A DNA stretch of 64,000 bases. It comes from Branchiostoma floridae. Lineage: Eukaryota; Chordata; Leptocardii; Amphioxiformes; Branchiostomatidae. Below the pieces are notes generated by a model. That model was not told where the DNA came from, ran no database searches, and worked only from the letters and a program-made list of their open reading frames with translations. Positions 22,757 through 32,898 of this stretch are shown one piece after another. The position numbers and the translations under genes are program-made. The DNA is taken from contig NC_049982.1 in the NCBI RefSeq assembly GCF_000003815.2, positions 28,456,329 through 28,520,328 of the forward strand. Reading direction: 5' to 3'. Position 1 is the first letter of the stretch, and each line of letters opens with the position of its first letter.

Positions 22757-23850
22757 GAGGTCAATAAACCCTGCACCTGTTTTCAAGTCATCGCCGTCGG
22801 TATCCTCGGACTGCCAATCATAATTATCAGTTTAACCAATGCGAGAATAGCTATAGTCGTATCGACCAATCACAGCGTATCACAATTATCAGGTGAACCA
22901 GTGATAGAATGGCAATTAGCGTGGCGACCAATGAGAGAGTATCTGTCAATTTATTCGATTTACATGTTTTTGATTTGATTTGCATTTCTAAGTTTGCGGG
23001 TGGGGCTATGAGATCCGTGTCCTCACTTCACTCTTTCTAGCGGCTATCTTGTAGCCTGTAGCTATTCTCAGATTTCCACAGATAGTAATAAGTCTTTTTT
23101 ACGACGTCGTTGTGGAAAAATCACAAGCTTCTCTGGCATCTTGGAGCGCTGCCTCCCATCCTGAGGTCAATAAACTCTGCACCTGTTTTTACGTCATGGC
23201 AGTCGGTGTCCTCATACCTCGATTCTGACTGCCAACCACAATTAGCAGTTTAGCCAATGAGATGATAATAATCATCGTTTTGACCAATGAGATAGTGTCT
23301 GTCAAGTCATTTACATCTTTATGTTTTTATTTTGCATTTCTGCGTTTGACGGATGTGGGCGGGGCTATGGGATCAGTGTCCTTATTTCACTCTCTCCACT
23401 GGCTATCTTGTATCGTTTTCTGGTCTTAGATTTCCACAGATAGTAATAAGTCTTTTTTTACGACGTCGTTTTGGAAAAAACGCAACCTTCTCTGGCATCT
23501 TGGAAAACTGCCTAAACATCCTGAGGTCAATAAACTCTGCACCTGTTTTCAAGTCATCGCAGTCGGCGTTCTTATACCCCGATTCTGACTGCCAATCACA
23601 ATTAACCAATGAGATGACAACAATTAGCGCTTTGACCAATGACAGAGTGCAAGTCATTTATGTTTTTATTTTGCACTTTCTATCCTTCTATGTTTGACGG
23701 AGGTGGGTGGGGATCGGTGACCCCATTTCACTCTCTCCAGCGGCTGTTTGGTACCATTTTCTGGTCTCAGATTTCCACAGATAGTGATACGTCATTTTTT
23801 ATGACGTCGTTTTGGCAGAATCGCAACCTCCTCTGTCATCACTGATATGC
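22757..23850. repeat. Tandem repeat, 3 units of ~360-406 bp, promoter-like
   Basis: Units begin at GAGGTCAATAAAC (22757, 23163, 23523). Each has a CACCTGTTTT block, several CCAAT motifs (ACCAATGAGA, ACCAATCACA), a G/C-rich GGGGCTATG block (with GGGCGGGGC at about 23357) and a CRE-like palindrome ACGACGTCGT followed by a T-run. No coding capacity is evident. Confidence 0.8.
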
Positions 23851-25173
23851 CCCTTGGGTAGTTTCTGCCATTCCGAGTCTCTCAAATAATGTGCCCAAGG
23901 TCTTTACGTTCACGTAGACTCTCACTTCATTTAACTGTAACTTGAGTAACGTTACGTGCAGAATGATTGTACTTGTATCACTTAATTATAGGGCAGTCTG
24001 GATGCGGTTATGTGGCGGCATTCGCACGCTCAACAATTTAACATTTGAAAACCTTTCTGGCCACATCATAAAAGCTACTTTTTTTTGCCAATTTTCTGTT
24101 CTTGTTCTGTTCAATTTTCTGTTTCTGTTCTTTTTTCGCACGCTCGCAACAGTTTTGGGGTTCTCACAGAGGATGTCATCCATATTATCGAAACAACATG
24201 GCCTAATGTAGCTGGCAAATACGTAGGTTATCTTTTACGTTCATCACTAACATCAATACCAAAGCTGTAAGAAGCAATCAACTCATTTTTGTAAGTGCCT
24301 GTGCGCCCCCTAAAACCCACCCCACCCCATTTAACTCTTTAGCTGAGTCTTTGGAAGTCCAAGTTGATGCTTTCATCCAATCTAGATCCCTTGTAGCCGT
24401 TTGTCACACAACCGTACCGACGTATTGGTGCCTGTTGCCGACACGTTGGCGGTGTCAGACGTACGCCAACGTACCATGGCCATGGTATCGCAGTCTAGTG
24501 AGATATCATTCCCTTAAGACGTTAGTTATTTCGCATCCTGCAAAGCGACTATGTTGGCTAACTCTCAACTTGGGGAATATAAATCATTTCCACAGCGTGT
24601 AATAATTGTCTTTTATGGCCCCGTCTTGGCAAAATATCAATCATCACGACCATAATACAGGTTTACCACTGTTACAATCTATCTGCGAGTAGAATCCCAA
24701 TCCAGTTTTATCCACTAAAGATATAAACGGGTTAAAGCTAATCTCTTAAGACACTTTTGCTAATGAACAGACGACAATCAGACACCATTATATAGGTTAA
24801 GGGAAAGGTAGACTGGGGTTTCAATAGAAAAAGGTGAGCATGCCTATGTTTGAAATTAAAAAGGCCTTCAACCTCTTCTGGGAAGGACCTCAGAAAATAG
24901 AGTTCACTAAATGTGCTAATAATGTTTTTAATTAACATAACATAACATAAATTGCATTGATCACTTTCTGTTACTTTTAGTGAATGTGACTAAAATAGAC
25001 AGCAAAGACATGACCAAAAACAATAACCTCCCTGTGAATTAGTAGCTTCTTCCATTGACCCCATGACCTGGAACGTCTGTCATTTCTTATTAACTACTAG
25101 TACTAGTTCTACCACCTCTGAGCTCTACTTCCTGTCACTTCCACAAGACTGACGTTGGGAAGACAGCACTCCT
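23851..25173. other. Intergenic, dispersed repeat at ~24067-24220
   Basis: No gene is seen. The block with GTTTTGGGGTTCTC then GAGGATGTCATCCATAT matches 31480-31530 and, partly, 22600-22630 and 44420-44440. It is an interspersed element, often followed by CATGGCC. Confidence 0.5.
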
Positions 25174-25307
25174 TAATCTCCAAGCAGATCCTACGGTAGC
25201 ATAAGATAGTAGCCGGCGTAGGACTGTGCATGGCTACCTTCTAGGCCGGCTAAACGCCTTTTTAAGCATTTGATATTTATGCTACCGTATGATCTGCTTG
25301 GAGATTA
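25174..25307. mobile_element. Foldback MITE B
   Basis: Inverted ends TAATCTCCAAGCAGATC / GATCTGCTTGGAGATTA continue inward as CTACGGTAGCATAA and its inverse, giving a hairpin about 130 bp long. The flanks AGCACTCCT and GCCACTCCT agree at seven of nine bases, compatible with a decayed 9-bp duplication as at MITE A. Confidence 0.7.
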
Positions 25308-26836
25308 GCCACTCCTGTCTCTCTCACTTAACTGCATTCACAAATCTACTAACACCACATACGTCCAGACACACCAAATCCTCCACACATAGAGGCATTT
25401 ATTAAGTTACAACTTTCATCAGTTCTTCCTTAAAATCTATCACCGAAATGTCAAGACTAGGGACATCAGATACAAAAACAGCGAAAAAAGTTCTGCTGTA
25501 ATACCAAGTTCACACAAATGTTGATAAAAGCTCCCTTAAGCTGGTTATGCTGACAACAAATATCTGGACACACACACACATACACACACAGACATGCCAA
25601 AAACAATAACGCAATTTTTCATGGAGGAAAAAAGCTTGAAAGTTCACCATCAGAATACAGTGTTTATTTGATACATGTACAGATGAAATACAGTGGAAAT
25701 GTAATAGACCTGCCTGCAGGTACAGACATCTCTCCTACTAACTACATTAGTATTGACAATTCTCATTGGCTCTCCAAGGCGCTAAGGATGAGAATCAAAT
25801 CTACTGTAAAATCTACTTTTTAAGTTGGCAGGGATTTAATTTTTGTTTGCTGTTGAAACAAAAGTGTAGGAGGGCAGAAAACGGAAGAATTTTTTGCAGT
25901 TTTAACTTCATTTGTGTAGAGGTTATCACACAAAAAAACCATACACATTAGACCATTGCTAAAATTTCAATATATACAGTATCTGTCTATGTAGGCTTTT
26001 TTTATGTGACACCAAACATGATATTATAGATTTACTTTTGTAAAAATATTCTCAGCTGATATTTCTCAGCAAAAATATTGCTATCACATGCAAAATGATT
26101 GTGGTATTCATAAATGGGTAAGAATTTAATAGAAAAAATATTATTATCAAATTTTCTTTTAAAAGAGGAATAGAACACAGCAAGTTATCAGTGCATGTTC
26201 AAACATGTAAAGAAAAAAATTATGCAGAATACATCTCCAAGACGGTATATAGTCCTCAATATATCACCCAAATAGTAATGCACATACTAGTACATGCATA
26301 CACCCTATCTAATTTACAAACCAATAATTTTTCATTGACCTTAGATCAATAATAATTGAATCATGTATCACAATAATTTCCCATGGGGATTTGTACCAAA
26401 TATGGCAACCCACAAGTGGGTCAATGGGTTAAAAATATACCATAAGATTCTGGGTATAAAACCAAACTGGATATAACTAAAACAGCTTTTCATAATAAAA
26501 ATGTGTTAACTTGCTAAAATTTAAAACATTCACAACATTCTATTGTGTAATGCAATATTGTTCATTGGTTCTTCCATTTTGAATTTTCAGTAATGTAGCA
26601 TTTTTTTAGATGTGACTACTATATAATGGAGATTTCATTACGATCACCTAACACCAAAATTACAAATTTTAAGCTAGAGACTATGCTAAGCAAATATATA
26701 TCTATACATATTCTTAAAGCTAGCATCACAATTTCAAAATCGCCACTGAGCTCTTTGTGGCCGTTTGTTGTGTTCAGACAAACCACACAACACCCCCCCC
26801 CCCCAAAAAAGCTTTGACTGATTGATGCACAGGTGC
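25308..26836. other. Probable 3' UTR and downstream region of the RING gene
   Basis: A/T-rich, with no coding exon recognised. A possible polyadenylation signal for the - strand gene (AATAAA) is at about 25663-25668, which would give a 3' UTR of about 1.2 kb; other A/T-rich candidates exist. Confidence 0.3.
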
Positions 26837-29800
26837 TCAATCCTGGTTGCACCTGTAGGCCCTGATGACGTCCCTGATTGGTGCGCGGCACACGGGACAG
26901 TTGTGTCCCTGGCTCTTCAGGTTGAGTCCGCAGCCGTTGCAGACGCACATGTGTCCGCACTGGTACAGTACAGAATCTACGGTCTGGTCCAGGCAGATCA
27001 GACAGTGTCCCTCACGAACCGCTCGAGTCACCGGGATGTCCTGGGTGTTAGAGCCTAGAGCAGGGATATAGAAAATCTTAGTTAGGGATCAGGGATGCCT
27101 TAAAGTATTCATTACAAATCTTAAAAGAATTCATTTGAGTTATACGATCCACTACTATAAGAAACAAAAAATTACAAATTGTTAGGAATTCATGTTTTTG
27201 AGTTTTATGGAATACATACGATCTTTACCATTACAACTAAATTGTAGTTTGAATTCCGTAAAATTTACTTTGTAGTTAGTATTCCCTAATATTAGTATGT
27301 ATTCAATAAAACTCAATATGATTCCATAAATTCATCTGGAGAGTAAGAAGTGGAAGCTGATTTTGCTTTGTTTTAAGTAGAGATTCAGACACTAACTTTG
27401 GGATTTGCATGAATATTAAACTGTATATTTATTCATTGTCAGGAGATTTGATTTTGCAGTAGGTGTGGGGATTTATTTTGAGTTTGCAGTCAAGACAATA
27501 GTGTAGCACTACAGTATAAGTGTCTGATGAATCTTACCTGTATGGGCGGCCATTGCTGCTGCCACTTCCTGCCTGATGGCCCTCTGGAGGTCAAGTTGAA
27601 GGTCGAAGCTGACACGTACCATGTTCTTAAGCTCGTCTATCTCAGCTCGGAGAGACTGCATTTCTGGTCCCTGGAAGTATCAAAAATCATAAGTTGAAAT
27701 TCCTCCTTGGTCCAACACCTACATGTCATACAAAACTGCAAGTAGGACATATAACAAAACACTATCAGAATACTAGGTTTTAGTTTGTTTTGCATAACCT
27801 GTAAACAGGCTTTAGCTAAAACACATTCATGTAGTTTTAGTACGGTCACAAGATACAAGGTTCAGAAAACCAAACTGCAAGGTTTGCAACCTCACCCACC
27901 AAATCAAATGGCAGTAATGGACCTTCGGTTTGAAAAGTCATTCTGTGAGATATAAGAAACTACTGCCATGTCACTGCCTGCCTTTAACATGTGTTATATT
28001 GAAGAGCAGTAAGAATTACCCAGTACACTGATTGAGCAATTCCAATTCAAGATATTCCCAAAGTTGTTTCAGGACTATCTGAAGTCTGACCCATCACTGA
28101 ATCAGGTAAGAACATTTACCTGGATCCCTGCTGTCCCTGTCCCATCAGCCTCTGCTCCCTGAGGCTGGGTGTTGATCCCCAGGTGGCTGAAGTCGTTCCT
28201 GCGGTGGGGGCGGGACCGCGGGATGTTCTGTATCGACTCCTGCACCCTCTCGCCGTCCGTACCGGTCTCGTTAACCCTCCGCTGTAGGAAGAGACGAATG
28301 CGAACAAGGGTTCATTTGTGGCACCTAGACTTTTAGTGTGAACTGCTCCGGATCTCCAAGCAGATATTACGATGGCATAAGATAGTACTAAACTGGCCAG
28401 GGAGTGTAGTCAGCCAAGAGGTGTACAAACACACCCCTTGGCCAGCTTTACTCCTCTGGCAGCTTTTGATACTATCTTATGCTACTGTAGGATCTGCTTG
28501 GAGATTAGACTGCTATCTTTTATCTCCTCTAACATACGTACACAGTGCTAACCCATAAGACAGAGACTGCTGCCGAGCTACCATCAAGCCTCTATATCTG
28601 CATTTGTATATACAAACACATCTAAAGTTGGTGATTCACTTCAAATAAAAAAAACTGGCGCATCCCCGCCTTGTAATTAGCCAGCAAAAGGGTATGTCAC
28701 CCCGTAAGGGGCGGTATAACCACGCCGTGTATAAACATGTGCGAACATGTGTGTATAGTGGCTTTGAAAAGGTCTCCCTTGACACCTGTCCCACCTTACC
28801 CTCCTTTGTCAACGTATATGGAGAATCCTAATAAATAAATAAATAAAAAAAAACCTTGCCTGACGGAATGATAGATGTTTAACCAGATAGTGAGGGAGGG
28901 AGGGAGTGAGGGAGGGAGGGAGGGATGTTACTTACCGCCACCATGAGCTCCAGAACACCTCGGAACCCTCCGTCCAGCGAAGAGCTGACCACATGTCGCT
29001 GCAGCAGCTCGCTGATGTCACTGACAATGTTCTCCCGCTGGGCTTGCTCGATGTCGTACAGGGTCCTCCTGTTGGCCCTAGGAAGGAAGAGAACAGACAT
29101 TTGGTGGAGCTGGAAAAATAGTGATTTTTGGGATTACAGATTCCTTCAATTGTATTTTGCTTTGATATTTTTTCTGTTGGTGAAAGAAACAAGGAGGGTC
29201 ACTACCTCAGAGAGAGTCTGTGAAGATGGAAGCGTCCCAGATGGTAAGAATGCCTATACGTCGATGGGAGCATAGTTTTAAGGAGTATCACTGAATTCTA
29301 AGACTTACTGCTGCTGTTGTTGCCGTTGCCATGGTGTTGGCTGCCTTCTTTGCAGCCAAGGTTGCTGCCTATGACCTTGCTGTGCTTGTTGTTGCTGTTG
29401 CCATGGGCCCTGTTGTTGTTGCTGTTGCCATAGGCCTTGTTGCTGTTGCCATGGGCCCTGCTGCTGTTGCCATGGGCCCTGTTGTCCCTGTTGCCATGGG
29501 CCCTGCTGCTGTTGCCATGGGCCCTGTTGTCCCTGTTGCCATGGACCCTGCTGCTGTTGCCATGGGCTTTGCTGTCCCTGTTGCCATGGGCCCTGCTGCT
29601 GTTGCCAAGGACCCTGTTGCCATGGGCCTTGTTGCTGTTGTTGTTGCCATGGACCCTGCTGTCCTGATGCTTGCTGTTGCTGTTGCCATGGCTGCTGTGC
29701 ATGCTGTGCAGCCTGGTAAGAGGGCGGTTGTGGTGGGAAAGCACCATTCCCCATCTGGGGAGGGCCCATCTGAGGAGGGACCATCCATTGTTGAGAGGAG

Positions 29801-32484
29801 ACAGGGGGAGGAGGGGGAGGGACCTGCCACAGCCAGGAGTGCAGGGAGACATCAGAGGTGCTCCCGGAGGTGAAGCTGGACACACTTCCTGTCTCGTCAA
29901 TGTCGGTGGCAGTGGAGCTTGCATCATTGAAGTCTGTGGGAGACAAGACAGCATATTAAGTACGATACCACTTCCAAAAGCCACGCTTAGGATTGTGCCA
30001 CCTACATGGACTACATATAGCAGTAGGAAGCAGAACTCCAGTCAGAAGGAAGATGTCTGATAGTGATAGGCATCAAAACGTATGTGTCAGCAAGTGAGAC
30101 TCTACTATTTGTGTGAAAGAAAACTCCAATACTAAGTATATATGATACTACTTAAATGCCAGAAGGTCAACAAAATAGAAGCTAATTCTGTACAGTGTTA
30201 TTACCAGATACTGCAATCAGTCGGCGTGTCTGTAGTGCAATGTGTCTGCAATTTTGCAACTGGCATTTTAATGGCAGTTCATTGGAATCAGGAGCTCTAC
30301 TTAAAGTGTGAGACTGCTACCAGTTGAGCTACAGGGACATCCCTATCAATACAACATACTACAGACTGAGGTACATGTAATTACCTTGAGGTGGAGGTGG
30401 AGGCAGTGGAGGGGGAGGGACAGAGCGGTGGAACCTAGACAGACCGCCTCGGACAACGCTCTCCAACTCCCGCCTGAACAGGTCACTCTGTAGCACGTTA
30501 CTCACACGGCGTTGGTCGAACAGTCCTCGCACCTATCAAATAGGAAGGAAGCATCGATAATTTCGTTATTGACTTCATTAGTGTGTGTAGTCCAATGTTT
30601 AGTGGCCGGGCTGACTCTGGGACTAGAAGCAATGAGTTTGATTCCAACATGCACATTACCATAAAGGGTTGCAGTCCTTAAAACGTTCACTATGCTTGAC
30701 AAACACAGCTAGCAGAATCTCCTCAGAATTTGTATTTTGACTTAAACTTATGTTCAGTACATTTAGCAGTTCATTGACTTAAAGATATCTTCTATCAAGT
30801 GACATGAATGAAAACACATAATTAGCATAACAATAGCCAAGATGACAACAGAATGATGCAATGGCTAAAGATAGATCTGATCAACACTGGTCCTAGACTT
30901 TGTCCATAAAAGGTAAACATTACACTGTGATAATAAAGACAGTCCAACATAATTTCCAAGCAGATGTTTGGAGGCAAAATTGTTCCATTTTTCAGGCTTT
31001 AGCCATATCTGTTACAAACTGTCTGTTTGCATGGGTGAATAATTTTTTCACAAATGATGCCAGATAATGTTGATTATCAATAAATACTGATGATATCCTA
31101 CCATAGTTTGATCAGATCTATCTTCAAATTCATAATTTTTCAATGATTCGGGTTAGGCCATGTGGATTTGATCATGCGGATGACACCTGTACACAAATCA
31201 ATTTTCATCAGATTCTGTTTCTCAAAAAATATAATATATATCGCACAAAGCAGCTCATATCTGAGTACATATATGCTGTAAATTGATTTATAAAAGGATA
31301 CTTATGTCATAGAAGTAAAGTAAATTCCGAAGTCAAAGAAGATAATGAAAGAACAAAAATTAAAAATCTATTGTATACCATGTATGTTACACTCTCCTGA
31401 CCACTTAGATTTCACGATGAAGGCAACACTTTTTTTTGGGGGGGGGGCAATTTTTCTTTGCTGTTTTAATTGCATGCACGTATCAGTTTTGGGGTTCTCA
31501 GAGGATGTCATCCATATAATCAAATTAACATGGCCCTTTTTTCGCGGAGATTTAAGTTCGCGGTTACACCATAGACTGCAGTCTAATACCACAATAAAAA
31601 AATGCTCGCAGAGGTTTTAATTTCGCGGTAAAGGGGTCACCGCAAAAACCTCGAACATTAATCCACCGCGAACATTTCTACATTTACAGTACCCACCTCC
31701 AGTCTAACTGCTTCTGGGCGTCGCTCCTCAGTCCTTCCTTGACTTGGTCTATTCTGATCTTCCTCGCTCAGTTCCGCTGAGTCCGCACCTACATGATTAC
31801 GAAAGAAGGCGTCCAGCTTCTCCCGAAAACCTTGACCGGACACAGGGCGATCGCCGTGAGAAATGCGACGAAGTTCGAACATCCTCTCCCTGAAAACCAA
31901 TCGGGAAACTTGTTAGATTGCATTACAGATAATGTTACACATAGAATGGAAAATGTGCAAAATCATTTCACAGAAGAATACTATGGTGGTTATGTGATAC
32001 AATAATCTATTATAGTTAATCTATACATACCATTGTTGCTCAAAATCAAAACACAGACTTGCAACAACTTAAATGCGTTGACCTTCTTGAGCAATTTATT
32101 AGTTTAACAACTTGTTGCATCTATAATTTGCATTTTTAAATGTTAAAACAATATTTTTCTGCACATGATTGCACCCTCCCTCCCCAAATATAAGCTCCAG
32201 ACGTTAAATAATTAAGTTTCAAACTCTGCTGATGATCAAATTTGTCGTTAAGTGATCTGAACAGTTGTTGCTAAGGTCTTGACGTTACGTCTTCAACCAA
32301 GGAGGTTAAAATTTCAGCCTCCTTGCTCCAACAAAGTTCCGCAAAAACCTCACCTTTGTTGCCGAAGTAGAAACGAATCGACGGTCTCCCCTGGTTCTCC
32401 CTTCCCCTGCGGTTCCTCGCCGGGGAGAGGGCTTGGCTCCTCGAGCGATTCCGAAGAAGAGCTTCTTTCCCTTGCAGTTGCCAT
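26837..32484 (-). CDS. C-terminal RING-finger E3 ligase with Gln/Trp-rich linker
   Basis: Eight exons, high to low: 32484-32354, 31889-31697, 30532-30385, 29933-29309, 29077-28936, 28281-28120, 27670-27538 and 27054-26837. All phases agree and give 583 residues from MATARERSSSSE. The N-terminal half has helical blocks (FREKLDAFFRNHV; VRGLFDQRRVSNVLQSDLFR), then a poly-Pro stretch. Exon 4 holds a region of repeated GPWQQQQ/GPWQQGQQ units (residues about 240-360). Exon 5 has YDIEQAQRENIVSDISELLQ. Exon 7 gives an amphipathic helix (EMQSLRAEIDELKNMVRVSF). The RING (about 529-572) has CLIC, CGHMCVCNGC and CPVC. A similar helix-plus-terminal-RING layout is known to me from plant and animal RING proteins without a settled name. 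The RING predicts E2-dependent ubiquitin transfer; substrates are unknown. Confidence 0.9.
28350..28507. mobile_element. Foldback MITE C (RING gene intron 5)
   Basis: Inverted ends ATCTCCAAGCAGAT / ATCTGCTTGGAGAT with a long inner hairpin (GGCATAAGATAGTA versus TACTATCTTATGC), closely related to MITEs A and B. The flanks AACTGCT and GACTGCT are near-identical, compatible with a decayed target duplication. Confidence 0.7.
29310..29700. repeat. Coding minisatellite (Trp-Gln repeats)
   Basis: Within exon 4 of the RING gene. On the + strand the recurring block is GCTGCTGTTGCCATGGGCCC with units of roughly 21-48 bp. On the coding strand it specifies GPWQQQQ and GPWQQGQQ. It stays in frame throughout, and the Trp codon is conserved in nearly every unit, so it is under frame constraint. 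Other frames across it are artefacts. Confidence 0.9.
30300..30360 (-). repeat. tRNA-derived SINE fragment (family 2)
   Basis: On the - strand: GGATGTCCCTGTAGCTCAAC then TGGTAGCAGTCTCACA. The A box TAGCTCAACTGG matches the consensus. It matches 22165-22270 and 37115-37235. Confidence 0.55.
31400..31680. repeat. Dispersed element in RING gene intron 2
   Basis: It contains a G-run, GTTTTGGGGTTCTCAGAGGA, then repeated TTCGCGG / CCGCGAA motifs (about 31548-31670) and ends near ATTTCTACATTTACAGTA, just 3' of which the exon 2 donor lies in antisense. The same GGGGTTCTC..GATGTCATCC block is near 24160. Confidence 0.5.
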
Positions 32485-32898
32485 TGTAGACGCCCCTTAA
32501 TGTTTACCTGTACGGTCTTAGCAAGCCGGTACTTTTATACCAGCTGTATGACTCACCTTCTGTTTTTGGAGGGCTTACCTGTACAGAGGTCAAATCCCTG
32601 AGCTACGATTGGTCGAAATTCTTCGTTTTTTCCCGCCACGGGTAAATAGACATAACGAGGTCAAAATATCGCGTTCTGATTGGTTAGTAATAACGTCACC
32701 TATTCCTGGAAGAGTATGAGTCATTGCGCTGTGATTGGTTGAGTTGCCATATCACGTGATATGAGGCAGACGACAGGATTTCCCGCCATCTTTAAATCTG
32801 TCTTTCTTGGCACACTGCAGACGAAAGCTGGCAACTTTTTAGCTTTTTCGCTGTTTTTCACCCTTTTCTGATGAACATTTTATTCTAACTAGCACAAC
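32485..32898. promoter_or_regulatory. Bidirectional promoter, RING gene / CCDC172
   Basis: 414 bp between divergent start codons. Three CCAAT boxes in the same orientation (ATTGG at 32608, 32679, 32734), a CRE-like half site (ACGTCAC near 32694), a CACGTG E-box (32753-32758) and two E2F-like TTCCCGCC motifs (about 32629 and 32780) are visible; there is no TATA box. This is typical of shared, TATA-less promoters. Sites are motif matches only. Confidence 0.7.

Noticed and set aside
29298..29984. Long frames in other registers across the Gln/Trp minisatellite, on both strands
   Set aside because: Open because of the repeat composition. Only the - strand frame giving GPWQQ joins spliced exons on both sides.
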